A stretch of 14,643 nt of DNA from an uncultured Clostridia bacterium (GTDB lineage Bacteria; Bacillota; Clostridia; Oscillospirales; CAG-272), in assembly GCA_947367285.1 (NCBI GenBank), contig CANBDB010000022.1, positions 1 through 14,643 on the forward strand, in the 5' to 3' direction. Of the stretch, positions 1 through 8,295 are shown in pieces. The notes beneath the pieces were generated by a model. The model saw nothing but the letters and a program-made list of their open reading frames with translations. It ran no database searches and was not told the origin of the DNA. The first letter of the stretch is position 1, and every line of letters begins with the position of its first letter. Made by a program: the position numbers and the translations under genes.

Positions 1-104
<104 letters not shown>

Positions 105-108
105 GCTT

Positions 109-2517
109 ATGGCTCATTACATAGAAAAACTCGAAAAACTTACTATACCGCTTGTTGTGCTCAACGGCACTGTCGCTTTCCCTGCGATAACCGTAAATTT
201 TGAGCTTTCCGACAAGCAAAACGTTGCAGCGATAGAAGCTGCTAACAACCTCAACTCCTTTATTTTCATTGTCTCAAGAAAGGAGATATCCAACGATCCC
301 GTAGATTTTTCAAAAATCTTTACCGTTGGTGCAATCGCAAAAATAAAGCAATCGATCAAAACTCCCGAGGGCAAGCTTCGTGTTATTGCCGAGGGTGTTG
401 CTCGCGGTATTGCTGAAGAATATCACAATTTTGCAAACTACCGTGTCGCTGACGTTATATTGAAGGAATTAACCTTAACTGATCCCGAAACACTTCGTGT
501 AGAGGCGCTCACTCGCGAGGCGCTTGCCGCTGTCGAAAAGATGTCAGGATTTTTGCCCGCGTCATCAAAAGAAATTTTGGCTACCATTAAAACTATCCAA
601 GCGCCCGGTGCTCTTGCCGATTTCATTGCATCTCATATACTTGTTCGTCACACCGACAAGCAGGAAATCCTTGCTTGCTTTGAACCTCTCGAGCGCCTTG
701 AAAAGCTCATATTCCTCATTGACGAGGAAACCGCTCTCCTTGAATGCGAAAGCGCAATACACAAGGAGGTTCGCGCGCGTCTCAACCGCAATCAAAAGGA
801 ATTTTACCTTCGCGAGCAGCTCAGAGTTATCAAGGAAGAGCTTGGCGACACAGGAGAAACAGATGAATATATCGAGAGAATTCTTGAGGCGAAATTCCCT
901 AAAGAAATAGAAAAGAAGCTCATCAAGGAAGCGGAGCGCACCGCACGCCTTCCCTTCGGTTCGGCTGAGCTTTCGGTTATGAGAACTTATTTTGAAACCA
1001 TTCTCGATATTCCGTGGAATAATTCCACCAAGGATAGAACGGATATCAAGGTGGCTTCAAAGATCCTTGAGCGCGACCATGACGGTCTTGAGGACGTGAA
1101 AAAGCGCGTTCTTGAATTCTTGGCGGTTAAGGAACTCAACCCCGAGCTCAGAAATCAAATTATTTGTCTCGTTGGCCCTCCCGGTGTTGGTAAAACCTCG
1201 ATTGCAGCATCCATAGCAACCGCTATGAAACGCAAGTACGTGCGTGTTTCCCTTGGCGGTGTTAGAGATGAAGCGGATATCCGCGGTCATAGAAAAACCT
1301 ACGTTGGTGCAATGCCCGGTAGAGTTATAAATGCGCTCATAGAAGCAAAGGTTAACAACCCTCTCGTTCTTCTTGACGAGATAGATAAGCTCACTCGCGA
1401 TGCGCACGGTGATCCCACCTCCGCTCTTCTCGAAGTTCTTGACGGAGAGCAAAACAAAGCATTCCGTGATCACTTTGTTGAGCTTCCCTTTGACCTTTCC
1501 AATTGTTTCTTTATTGCAACTGCAAATACTCTCGATACCATTCCCCGTCCTCTAATCGACCGAATGGAGATTATCGAGATTAAGACATATACGAAGCGCG
1601 AGAAGATGAGTATTGCAAAAAATCATCTTATTGCTAAGCAGCTTAAGCGCCACGGTCTCAACAAGCGCACTCTTAAAATTGCCGATAGCGCAATTGAGGA
1701 TATAATTGATTACTATACCCGCGAGGCAGGTGTGCGTAATCTTGAGCGCACTATTGCTTCTCTTTGCAGAAAAGCAGCACACGAAATCATTAACGATAAC
1801 GTAAAATCCGTAACTGTTAATTCCGAAAATATTTCCAAATATCTCGGCGAGAAGAAATTCACTCCCGAAACGATTGAGGAATTCAATGAAATTGGCACTG
1901 TTAACGGTCTTGCATACACAGAGCTTGGCGGAGATATGCTCAAAATTGAGGTTGCCGCTCTCGAAGGTACAGGAAAAATTGAACTCACGGGTTCACTTGG
2001 AGAGGTTATGAAGGAGAGCGCTCAAATAGCTATCAGCTATGTTCGCTCCATTGCAAGTGAATACGGAATTCCCGCGGATTTCTATAAGACAAAGGATATT
2101 CACATTCATGCGCCCGAGGGAGCTGTACCTAAGGATGGCCCCAGCGCAGGAGTTACTATGGTAACGGCTCTCGTGAGCGAGCTTGCGAAAATCCCCGTTC
2201 GCCGTGACGTTGCAATGACAGGTGAGATCACTCTTCGAGGCAAGGTTCTTCCTATTGGCGGCCTCAAGGAAAAGACCATGGCGGCTTACACAGCAGGTGT
2301 AAAAACCGTTCTCATACCCCATGGCAATCTTAAGGATCTTAAAGAAATTGATTCCCTCGCGCGCGAAAATCTTCAGTTTATTCCCTGCAAGACGCTCTCC
2401 GACGTTCTTGCCAATGCTTTAGTTCAGAATAGCACGGTCGAGATTTTCAACGAAGCTCTCTCCCACATCACAAATAGCGACATAACTGCTCCTCAAACGA
2501 GCATTTACAGAAAGTAG
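109..2517 (+). CDS. lon: ATP-dependent endopeptidase La (Lon protease)
   Basis: Cytoplasmic AAA+ serine protease that unfolds and degrades misfolded and regulatory proteins. From the ATG at 109 it has 802 residues, normal for LonA. An N-terminal substrate-binding domain (about 10-205, opening with PLVVLNG) and a helical linker precede the AAA+ module. Walker A is GPPGVGKT at 356-363 and Walker B is LVLLDEIDK near 419-427. The C-terminal protease domain has the catalytic Ser679 in PKDGPSAG and Lys722 in GGLKEKTMAA, the same numbers as the E. coli Lon dyad. The frame stays open upstream to 88, but those codons are adapter sequence, so 109 is the best start. Its ribosome binding site and promoter are not in the window. 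engB follows after 6 nt, the lon-engB order of Bacilli and Clostridia. The gene looks intact and functional. Confidence 0.96.
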   Translation: MAHYIEKLEKLTIPLVVLNGTVAFPAITVNFELSDKQNVAAIEAANNLNSFIFIVSRKEISNDPVDFSKIFTVGAIAKIKQSIKTPEGKLRVIAEGVARGIAEEYHNFANYRVADVILKELTLTDPETLRVEALTREALAAVEKMSGFLPASSKEILATIKTIQAPGALADFIASHILVRHTDKQEILACFEPLERLEKLIFLIDEETALLECESAIHKEVRARLNRNQKEFYLREQLRVIKEELGDTGETDEYIERILEAKFPKEIEKKLIKEAERTARLPFGSAELSVMRTYFETILDIPWNNSTKDRTDIKVASKILERDHDGLEDVKKRVLEFLAVKELNPELRNQIICLVGPPGVGKTSIAASIATAMKRKYVRVSLGGVRDEADIRGHRKTYVGAMPGRVINALIEAKVNNPLVLLDEIDKLTRDAHGDPTSALLEVLDGEQNKAFRDHFVELPFDLSNCFFIATANTLDTIPRPLIDRMEIIEIKTYTKREKMSIAKNHLIAKQLKRHGLNKRTLKIADSAIEDIIDYYTREAGVRNLERTIASLCRKAAHEIINDNVKSVTVNSENISKYLGEKKFTPETIEEFNEIGTVNGLAYTELGGDMLKIEVAALEGTGKIELTGSLGEVMKESAQIAISYVRSIASEYGIPADFYKTKDIHIHAPEGAVPKDGPSAGVTMVTALVSELAKIPVRRDVAMTGEITLRGKVLPIGGLKEKTMAAYTAGVKTVLIPHGNLKDLKEIDSLARENLQFIPCKTLSDVLANALVQNSTVEIFNEALSHITNSDITAPQTSIYRK

Positions 2518-2523
2518 GACAAA

Positions 2524-3126
2524 ATGGCAGTAAATATTCAAAATACTTCCCTTCGTATCAGCGCGGGACTTGCAAAACAGTTCCCAACCGATCCTATGAA
2601 GCAGGTGGCTTTTTCGGGACGCTCTAACGTAGGTAAAAGCTCACTCATAAACACAATACTTGGCAGAAAATCACTCGCAAGAGTATCTTCAATGCCCGGT
2701 AAGACCATCACCATCAACTTTTATGACGTTGACAAAAAACTCTTTCTAGTTGACCTTCCCGGCTACGGCTACGCGAAGCGCCAATTCGAGAATAAGCAGG
2801 TTTGGTCCTCGCTCACGGACGGTTATTTTACTCAAAACAAAAATATTGACCTTCTCTCCTTGGTAGTTCAGCTCGTGGACTGCAAGGTGGGCATTACCAA
2901 TGATGATGCTATGATGATTTCCTTCCTTAACGAGATGGAAATCCCATATATCATTGTTGCTACCAAGGTCGACAAGCTCAACAAAACTGATAGAAACAAA
3001 CAGCTTGAGAAGATATCTAATGATGAGCTTCTTAACGAAGAAACAGTTATCATTCCCTTTTCTTCACACACCGGTGAAGGAAAAACCGAGCTTCTGAAGG
3101 AAATTTTCAAATATACCAATCTCTAA
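2524..3126 (+). CDS. engB: Ribosome biogenesis GTP-binding protein EngB/YsxC
   Basis: TrmE-Era-EngA-EngB-Septin-like GTPase needed for large ribosomal subunit assembly. The 200-residue length is typical. G1 is GRSNVGKSS at 32-40, the switch I Thr is in the PGKTITINF segment near 61, G3 is DLPGYGYAK from 77, G4 is TKVD at 147-150, and the G5-like FSSHTGEG is at 179-186. The start ATG lies 6 nt after the lon stop. The only ribosome binding site is AGGA at 2516-2519, which overlaps the lon TAG, so translation is probably coupled to lon. The M50 protease gene follows after 18 nt. Confidence 0.96.
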   Translation: MAVNIQNTSLRISAGLAKQFPTDPMKQVAFSGRSNVGKSSLINTILGRKSLARVSSMPGKTITINFYDVDKKLFLVDLPGYGYAKRQFENKQVWSSLTDGYFTQNKNIDLLSLVVQLVDCKVGITNDDAMMISFLNEMEIPYIIVATKVDKLNKTDRNKQLEKISNDELLNEETVIIPFSSHTGEGKTELLKEIFKYTNL

Positions 3127-3144
3127 ACAATAAAGGAGTTAATT

Positions 3145-3912
3145 ATGTTTGGTTTTCTTAACGACATACCAATGATGCTTCTTGCCCTCCCTGCAATTCT
3201 ATTGTCACTTTCGGTACACGAAGCAGCACACGGATTGGCGGCATATAAATTGGGAGACGACACCGCCAAAAATCTTGGCCGTCTTACTCTCAATCCCATG
3301 AAGCACATTAACCTCTTTGGTTTTATATCCATGCTTCTTTTCAATGTCGGTTGGGCAAATCCCGTACCGATCAATTCAAGAAACTTTAAAAATCCTCGCC
3401 GAGATATGGCTATCAGCGCTGCTGCAGGCCCTCTCTCCAATCTTTGTCTCTCGGTTATCTTTACCATTGTCTTGCGCCTTGTTTTGATACCCCTTGAGAG
3501 CATCAGCGAAGGGCTTTATATCGTATCGGGCGATAGATATTACATTGACCCCGCTCTCCAAGAAAACGGTACATTTTTGGTATTATCCTTGTTTGCGGTA
3601 ATGCTCTATCTTGGAATTGCACTCAATCTAAACCTTATGTTCTTCAATCTCATCCCACTCCCTCCTCTTGACGGCTCGAGAATCGCATACGTTTTCTTGC
3701 CCGCGGATCTTTATTTCAAAATAATGAGATATGAAAGATACATTATGATCGCCTTTATAGCGCTTCTAGCAACCGGCATTATTTCAGTTCCTCTCGGTGC
3801 GCTCACCGGCGGAATCACAAATATTTTCTATACCGTTACCGGTATGCCCGAGGATCTTTTAACTATCGTTATCAGTAACATTATCAACAGCTTACCCACC
3901 TTTAGTATATAA
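3145..3912 (+). CDS. Site-2 protease family membrane metalloprotease (peptidase M50)
   Basis: Integral membrane zinc protease of the S2P/M50 class that cleaves substrates within the membrane. The substrate is not predictable here. The zinc motif HEAAH is at residues 25-29, in the first hydrophobic segment and close to the N-terminus, as in the short group related to Bacillus YwhC/YpuD-like proteins. The second ligand motif is N-x2-P-x2-P-L-D-G, with Asp176 in PPLDGS. Hydrophobic segments fall near 9-24, 52-72, 90-118, 144-170 and 200-222. There is no PDZ domain, unlike RseP/SpoIVFB relatives with extra domains. AAAGGAG at 3132-3138 precedes the ATG. Proximity to scpAB is common in Firmicutes. 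Family assignment is firm, the role is not. Confidence 0.92.
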   Translation: MFGFLNDIPMMLLALPAILLSLSVHEAAHGLAAYKLGDDTAKNLGRLTLNPMKHINLFGFISMLLFNVGWANPVPINSRNFKNPRRDMAISAAAGPLSNLCLSVIFTIVLRLVLIPLESISEGLYIVSGDRYYIDPALQENGTFLVLSLFAVMLYLGIALNLNLMFFNLIPLPPLDGSRIAYVFLPADLYFKIMRYERYIMIAFIALLATGIISVPLGALTGGITNIFYTVTGMPEDLLTIVISNIINSLPTFSI

Positions 3913-3936
3913 TTTATTTTTGCAGGAGTTTTCTAA

Positions 3937-4731
3937 ATGGAAAGCATTACTTACCGCCTTGATCAGTTTGAAGGCCCTCTCGACCTCTTGCTGACTTTGA
4001 TACACAAGAATAAAGTTAATATCGAAGATATTCCCATATCCCTGATTTGCGACCAATATATGCAATATATTACCGAGGCGCAACAAATGGATATGGATAT
4101 CGCAAGCGAGTTCATAGTTATGGCGAGCGATCTAATGCTTATAAAGAGCAAGCTCCTTCTTCCACGCGAAAAGGAAGATGAGGAAGATCCCCGCAAAACG
4201 CTTACTGATGCCCTTCTTCGCTATCAGCAGGCAAAGGATGCCTCAGCTAAAATGCATCCCCTATACGCACTCTTCTCCGGTAGACAAATCAAGGACACCG
4301 ACGAGATTACGGTTGACCGCACATTTGTTGCAGACCAGGACATTGAGGCGCTTTACCGCGCTATGAGACGTATTGTTGATTTCAACGACGCGATGGACAA
4401 GGCTCACAAGACGGCATTCACTCCAATGATTGCAAAGCCAATAGTTCCTGTTGAACATAAGATATTGCAAATTATGACGCGTCTTACGTCCAACAGATAC
4501 CAAACGCTTGAGGATTTCGTGAGCGATAGCATATCGCTCCCCGATATGATAGCAATTTTTATCGGTGTGCTTGAGCTTGTTAAGACGAAAAGAATACTTC
4601 TCGTTGAAAATGACGAGGATATAAGCGATAATTACGGTCTTGAGACTGTGTTTACCTTGAACGAAAATTATGTACCCGAGGATAATGAGGACAATAAAGA
4701 GGATGAGGTGACTGAAGATGGAAGAAATTAA
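3937..4731 (+). CDS. scpA: Segregation and condensation protein A (ScpA kleisin)
   Basis: Kleisin subunit of the bacterial SMC condensin. It bridges SMC heads and binds a ScpB dimer to organise and segregate the chromosome. The N-terminal signature YRLDQFEGPLDLLLTLIHK (6-24) followed by VNIEDIPI is diagnostic, and SELIxMAS-type residues sit near 57-65. The C-terminal winged helix spans about 190-235 (LEDFVSDS through TKRILLVEND), followed by a very acidic tail. The 264-residue length is usual. CAGGAG at 3923-3928 is a good ribosome binding site for the ATG. The last 14 nt overlap scpB, so the two partners are translationally coupled. No smc gene is present in the window. Confidence 0.96.
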   Translation: MESITYRLDQFEGPLDLLLTLIHKNKVNIEDIPISLICDQYMQYITEAQQMDMDIASEFIVMASDLMLIKSKLLLPREKEDEEDPRKTLTDALLRYQQAKDASAKMHPLYALFSGRQIKDTDEITVDRTFVADQDIEALYRAMRRIVDFNDAMDKAHKTAFTPMIAKPIVPVEHKILQIMTRLTSNRYQTLEDFVSDSISLPDMIAIFIGVLELVKTKRILLVENDEDISDNYGLETVFTLNENYVPEDNEDNKEDEVTEDGRN

Positions 4732-5314
4732 AGATTTGAATACTACCGAAATTAAAAATCCCACAGCCGCTATTGAAGCAATCATTTTTGCGGCGGGATA
4801 TCCTATGAAATACGAAAAGCTCGCGTCAGTACTCGGGCTTACTCCCAGCGAGGTAAAAAGATACGTTTCCGAGCTTGCGGAAAAGTATAACGACGACGAG
4901 CACGGCATCATGGTGCTTATGTTCCCCGAAACCTGTCAGTTTTGCACCAAGGAGCTACATATGCCCTATATCAAAGAGGCTCTCGGCATCAAGCGTGGCG
5001 GAAATCTTTCCGCTTCATCAATGGAAGTGCTTGCTATCGTTTCTTATAACCAACCCGTAACACGTAGCTTCGTTGACCTTGTGCGCGGTGTGGATTCCAG
5101 CTATGCAATGAATTCCCTCGTTGACAAGGGTCTAATCGAGACCTGCGGACGCCTTGACGCGCCCGGTAGACCCATGCTCTACGGAACAACCGACAAGTTC
5201 CTCAGAGTTTTCGGACTCAATTCCGTCGACGAGCTTCCCGAGGTTGAGCTTCTCCGCGCAAGTGATGAGCAAATGGAAATCATGGCTCCGGGTGAGGAGT
5301 TCATCGAAGAATAA
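4718..5314 (+). CDS. scpB: Segregation and condensation protein B (ScpB)
   Basis: Dimeric winged-helix partner of ScpA in the SMC-ScpAB condensin. Two winged helices are visible. The first is about residues 15-90 (GYPMKYEKLASVLGL onward). The second, about 95-175, contains the family signature LSxxxMEVLAIVSYNQPVTR, then RGVDSSYAMNSLVDKGLIE and GRPMLYGTTDKFLRVFGL. The 198 residues and acidic C-terminus are standard. The start ATG lies inside the end of scpA and is served by GAGGTG at 4705-4710, also within scpA coding sequence. No terminator follows, so transcription probably continues into the DUF2953 gene. Confidence 0.96.
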   Translation: MEEIKDLNTTEIKNPTAAIEAIIFAAGYPMKYEKLASVLGLTPSEVKRYVSELAEKYNDDEHGIMVLMFPETCQFCTKELHMPYIKEALGIKRGGNLSASSMEVLAIVSYNQPVTRSFVDLVRGVDSSYAMNSLVDKGLIETCGRLDAPGRPMLYGTTDKFLRVFGLNSVDELPEVELLRASDEQMEIMAPGEEFIEE

Positions 5315-5333
5315 AATTAGCAATTAAGTTTTT

Positions 5334-5348
5334 GGAAAGGGGGAGAGG
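5334..5348 (+). promoter_or_regulatory. Strong ribosome binding site pointing to a non-AUG start of the DUF2953 gene
   Basis: The purine run GGAAAGGGGGAGAGG is the strongest Shine-Dalgarno-like stretch in the first operon. No ATG, GTG or TTG lies at a usable distance in the DUF2953 frame. The first canonical start, GTG at 5373, is 24-29 nt downstream. The in-frame ATC at 5352 lies 8 nt after AAGGGGG and 3 nt after AGAGG. The frame is open back to the TAA at 5325. Confidence 0.6.
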
Positions 5349-5372
5349 CATATCTTAGTATTATATATTTTA

Positions 5373-5966
5373 GTGGCAATTGCTATATTTCTTGCCCTCT
5401 TACTTTCAGTGAGGGTCACCTTAAATATCGTTTATCGCGATAAGCTCTCTATTTATTTACGAGTACTATTTATTAAAGTGCAACTCTACCCCACCAAAGA
5501 AAAGAAATTTAATGCAAAAAAATACGAGAAAAAGTTAAAAAAGAAAGAAAATAAATCTAATCCCGTTATAAGGGACAATTCTCAAGAAGATAAGCCCCCC
5601 GCAACTATTACCGACAACATCAAACTCGTAACCGAAATTTTGTCAGTGTTTTTTAAGGCTTTGCCAAGACATTTACACGTCAAACTCGCAAAGCTTCATA
5701 TCAAGGTAGCTACGGGTGATGCGGCACAAACCGCAATACTTTACGGTGCAGTTTCGGGCGCTGTGGCTTGTCTTGTTGAACTTTTAGACTCAATCACCAA
5801 TCTCAGCCACTTAAAGACTAAATCAATTTCAATCGTACCCGATTATTTGAGTGATAAGAGTGACGTTGACGTCAACATTTTTCTCTCCATCAGCAGCTTT
5901 GGTGCAATTAGTACTCTTGGCAAATCACTTTGGAAATTCATTATGTTAAAATATATCAAGAAATAG
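5373..5966 (+). CDS. DUF2953 domain-containing membrane-anchored protein
   Basis: Member of the DUF2953 family that in sporulating Clostridia usually sits beside gerW/ytfJ. Its biochemical role is unknown. A hydrophobic N-terminal anchor (IFLALLLSVRVTLNIVY) leads to a Lys-rich, probably disordered stretch (about residues 40-75 from the GTG). The conserved C-terminal region follows, with LHIKVATGDAAQTAILYGAVSG, a family hallmark, and ends near a second weakly hydrophobic segment. The coordinates use the first canonical start (GTG). However, the ribosome binding site at 5334-5348 and the truncated anchor suggest the real start is the in-frame ATC at 5352, which would add LVLYILV and complete the transmembrane helix. 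The gene ends 17 nt before gerW. Confidence 0.82.
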   Translation: MAIAIFLALLLSVRVTLNIVYRDKLSIYLRVLFIKVQLYPTKEKKFNAKKYEKKLKKKENKSNPVIRDNSQEDKPPATITDNIKLVTEILSVFFKALPRHLHVKLAKLHIKVATGDAAQTAILYGAVSGAVACLVELLDSITNLSHLKTKSISIVPDYLSDKSDVDVNIFLSISSFGAISTLGKSLWKFIMLKYIKK

Positions 5967-5983
5967 ACGAAAGGAAAACTATC

Positions 5984-6415
5984 ATGGCAAACGAAAACAA
6001 ATTTGACGCGATGTTCAAAACATCCTTTGAGAACATTAAAAGTATGCTCGACAGCAATACCGTAGTGGGTAATCCCATCGAGCTCTCTAACGGTACAACA
6101 ATCATTCCCATCTCCAAGCTCTCCGTTGGTTTCGCAACCGGCGGTGTTGACACCGGTGCACAGCCCCCAAAATCAAACAAATTCGGCGGTGGCGGCGGTA
6201 GCGGCATGAGTGTTACTCCCGTTGGTTTCCTCTCGATCTCCAAGGACGGCAGAACTGAATTTATAAGCGTTGAGGGCAAGAGCGCTCCCGACCCCGTTGA
6301 GCAGGCATGCGATCTCCTTGATCGTTCTCCTGAAATTATCCAAAAGATAAAGAACATCTTTGATAGCACTTCCGGCAAGCCTGAAGAGGTTGTTGTTGAA
6401 GAGATAGTTGACTAA
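5984..6415 (+). CDS. ytfJ: GerW family sporulation protein (YtfJ)
   Basis: Spore-associated protein of the GerW/YtfJ family, linked in Bacillus to germination, made under forespore control and without known catalytic activity. The 143 residues include an N-terminal region (FDAMFKTSFENIKSMLDSNTVVG), the conserved VGNPIELSNGTTIIPISKLSVGF block (about 26-48), a Gly-rich run (GGGGGSG) and the C-terminal VTPVGFLSIxxDG segment. The ATG at 5984 is preferred over the earlier in-frame ATG at 5930. It has GAAAGGA at 5969-5975 and gives the family-typical MAN start, whereas 5930 lies inside the DUF2953 gene. A strong hairpin follows the stop. Its presence suggests a sporulating ancestor or host. Confidence 0.93.
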   Translation: MANENKFDAMFKTSFENIKSMLDSNTVVGNPIELSNGTTIIPISKLSVGFATGGVDTGAQPPKSNKFGGGGGSGMSVTPVGFLSISKDGRTEFISVEGKSAPDPVEQACDLLDRSPEIIQKIKNIFDSTSGKPEEVVVEEIVD

Positions 6416-6429
6416 TAGGTTATAAAAGC

Positions 6430-6466
6430 TTACCTCGGCTAATATAATAAGCCGAGGTGGGTTTTT
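6430..6466 (+). terminator. Hairpin abutting the dacF start: terminator/attenuator that also occludes the dacF ribosome binding site
   Basis: A perfect 9-bp stem pairs ACCTCGGCT (6432-6440) with AGCCGAGGT (6450-6458), with a 9-nt A/T loop. Two more G-rich bases and five Ts (6462-6466) follow. This has the form of an intrinsic terminator for the lon–gerW series. The dacF ATG begins at the next base (6467), and its only ribosome binding site, GAGG at 6454-6457, lies in the 3' arm of the stem. The element could therefore end transcription, hide the ribosome binding site, or both. A weak -10-like TATAAA is at 6421-6426, but no convincing -35 accompanies it. Confidence 0.85.
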
Positions 6467-7594
6467 ATGAAAAAATTATTATCCGTTATTTCGATTTTTC
6501 TTATATTACTATTTCTATTCCCGATTTTTATACCCGTTAGTGCTGAAATGAGCATTTCCGCACAGTCCGCTTGTCTTATTGAAGCGGAAAGCGGAAAGGC
6601 AATTTACTCCAAAAACGCGGACAAACGAATGCACATGGCATCTACGACAAAGGTTATGACTGCCATTGTTGCTATTGAGTCGGGTATTTCGCTCGATACA
6701 ATATTCAAGACTCCTGTTGAAGCAGTTGGAGTTGAGGGTTCGTCAGTTTATTTGGCGGAAAATGAAAAGATAACCTTTGAGGCACTTCTCTATTCCCTGC
6801 TTTTAGCATCCGCAAACGATGCAGCCGTTGCTATTGCGATACAAGTCGCAGGCTCGGTTGAGGCTTTCGTTAACTTAATGAATGCCAAAGCGCAAGAATT
6901 GGGGCTCTCTAACACTCATTTCACAAATCCGCACGGACTCTATGACAAAGAGCACTATACCACCGCGCACGATATTGCGCGCCTTATGGCTTATGCTATG
7001 AAAAATGAGAAATTCGCCACAATTACGGCATCTCAAAGGAAGGTATTTGCGCGAGAAGGCGAGGGTGTAAGAGTCTTAATAAATCACAACAAATTACTTA
7101 AAACTTATGATGGAGTGATTGGTGGCAAAACCGGATTTACAAAAAAGAGCGGACGTTGTCTTGTCAGTGTTGCCGAGCGTGATGGGTTGCGCCTTATTGC
7201 CGTAACTCTGAATGCGCCCGATGATTGGCGAGATCATGCTACGCTTTATGATTTTGGATTTGACAACTATGAGATTCGCAAAATCCCCCGAGCCTACCTT
7301 TCCCTGCCCGTCATCTCGGGCAAAAAGGACACGATTAATTTAACATCATCCGAGCTATCAATTTTCATCTCAAAAAATGCAAATATAATTACCAAAGTAG
7401 AGATACCGAGATGGATTTTTGCCCCTGTGCATGAAGGCGAAAAGATTGGAAACGTAGTATATTATCTCAATGGCAAAAAAGTGGCTTCTTCCCATATCAT
7501 TGCTACCGAAGCCATAGAACAGATGCAACCGAAATTTAATTTTTTTGATTGGCTATTCAATATATTAAAAGGACTGACAAAATGGAACAAATAA
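6467..7594 (+). CDS. dacF: Serine-type D-Ala-D-Ala carboxypeptidase (DacF-type, peptidase S11)
   Basis: Exported penicillin-binding protein that trims the terminal D-Ala from peptidoglycan stem peptides. Next to gerW it probably acts on the spore cortex or germ-cell wall. A signal peptide covers residues 1-26 (hydrophobic core, cleavage after VSA). The catalytic S11 motifs are all present: STTK at 59-62 (nucleophile Ser59), SAN at 115-117 and KTG at 221-223. A PBP5 C-terminal domain spans about 270-350. The last 20 residues (FFDWLFNILKGL) look like an amphipathic membrane anchor. The 375-residue length is normal. The start codon directly follows a hairpin that contains the ribosome binding site, so expression is likely regulated. 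rluB overlaps its last 13 nt. spmA and spmB, frequent neighbours in Clostridia, are absent. Confidence 0.93.
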   Translation: MKKLLSVISIFLILLFLFPIFIPVSAEMSISAQSACLIEAESGKAIYSKNADKRMHMASTTKVMTAIVAIESGISLDTIFKTPVEAVGVEGSSVYLAENEKITFEALLYSLLLASANDAAVAIAIQVAGSVEAFVNLMNAKAQELGLSNTHFTNPHGLYDKEHYTTAHDIARLMAYAMKNEKFATITASQRKVFAREGEGVRVLINHNKLLKTYDGVIGGKTGFTKKSGRCLVSVAERDGLRLIAVTLNAPDDWRDHATLYDFGFDNYEIRKIPRAYLSLPVISGKKDTINLTSSELSIFISKNANIITKVEIPRWIFAPVHEGEKIGNVVYYLNGKKVASSHIIATEAIEQMQPKFNFFDWLFNILKGLTKWNK

Positions 7595-8295
7595 GACTGC
7601 AAAAATATTTTACTGACTGTGGAGTACTCTCTCGTCGCGCTGCCGAGGAAGAAATAAAGGCGGGCAAGGTCAAGGTCAATGGCATTCGTGCCGAGGTGGG
7701 CGATAAGATCGATCCCGAGGCCGACGTGGTTGAATACATGGGCAGGAGAATCATGCCACGTGAAAGCAAGAAGCACGTTTATATTCTTCTCAACAAGCCC
7801 TGTGGTGTAGTAACAAGTGCTAAGGACGAAAAAGGCCGCGTATGCGTAACCGATATCGTTAAATGCGGCACAAGAGTTTACCCCGTAGGCCGTCTTGACC
7901 TTAATTCTCAAGGCCTTATTATTATGACCAATGACGGAGAGCTCACTAACAAGCTCACTCATCCCCGTCATGAGATCCCCAAAATTTACGAGGTTGACGT
8001 TGTTGGCAAGGTTACAACTGAACAGTTGACACTTCTAAATTCGTCAATGACGATTGATGGCTATGTGCTCCTTCCCGTTAAAACCGAATTTCTTTCTAAA
8101 ACCGAGAAATTTACAACCCTTCGAATGACACTTTACGAAGGTAGAAATCGCCAAATCCGAAAAATGTGTGAGCAGGCAGGCCTCAAGGTAGCAAAGCTTA
8201 CCCGCGTGGCAATTGGCTCGATAACCCTTGGAACCCTTGAGGGCGGCAAATGGAGATATCTCACAAATGAAGAAGTAATTACATTAAAAAAATAG
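7582..8295 (+). CDS. rluB: 23S rRNA pseudouridine synthase, RsuA/RluB family
   Basis: Converts a specific uridine to pseudouridine in rRNA. By similarity to RluB this is position 2605-like in 23S rRNA, although the exact target is inferred. An S4 RNA-binding domain is at residues 3-50 (RLQKYFTDCGVLSRRAAEE). The catalytic domain has VGRLDLNSQGL with the conserved Asp106, and the RNRQIRKMCEQAGLKV block near the C-terminus. The 237-residue length is typical. The ATG at 7582 is chosen over the ATG at 7549 because it has AAAAGGA at 7567-7573 with 8 nt spacing and gives the usual short lead-in to the S4 domain. It overlaps dacF by 13 nt in another frame. The stop codon lies in the arm of the shared terminator. 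Confidence 0.94.
   Translation: MEQIRLQKYFTDCGVLSRRAAEEEIKAGKVKVNGIRAEVGDKIDPEADVVEYMGRRIMPRESKKHVYILLNKPCGVVTSAKDEKGRVCVTDIVKCGTRVYPVGRLDLNSQGLIIMTNDGELTNKLTHPRHEIPKIYEVDVVGKVTTEQLTLLNSSMTIDGYVLLPVKTEFLSKTEKFTTLRMTLYEGRNRQIRKMCEQAGLKVAKLTRVAIGSITLGTLEGGKWRYLTNEEVITLKK

Noticed and set aside
4261..4911. 216-codon minus-strand ORF across the scpA–scpB junction
   Set aside because: It is antisense to two certain genes with conserved proteins, has no ribosome binding site or recognisable domain, and arises from codon usage that avoids stops on the other strand.
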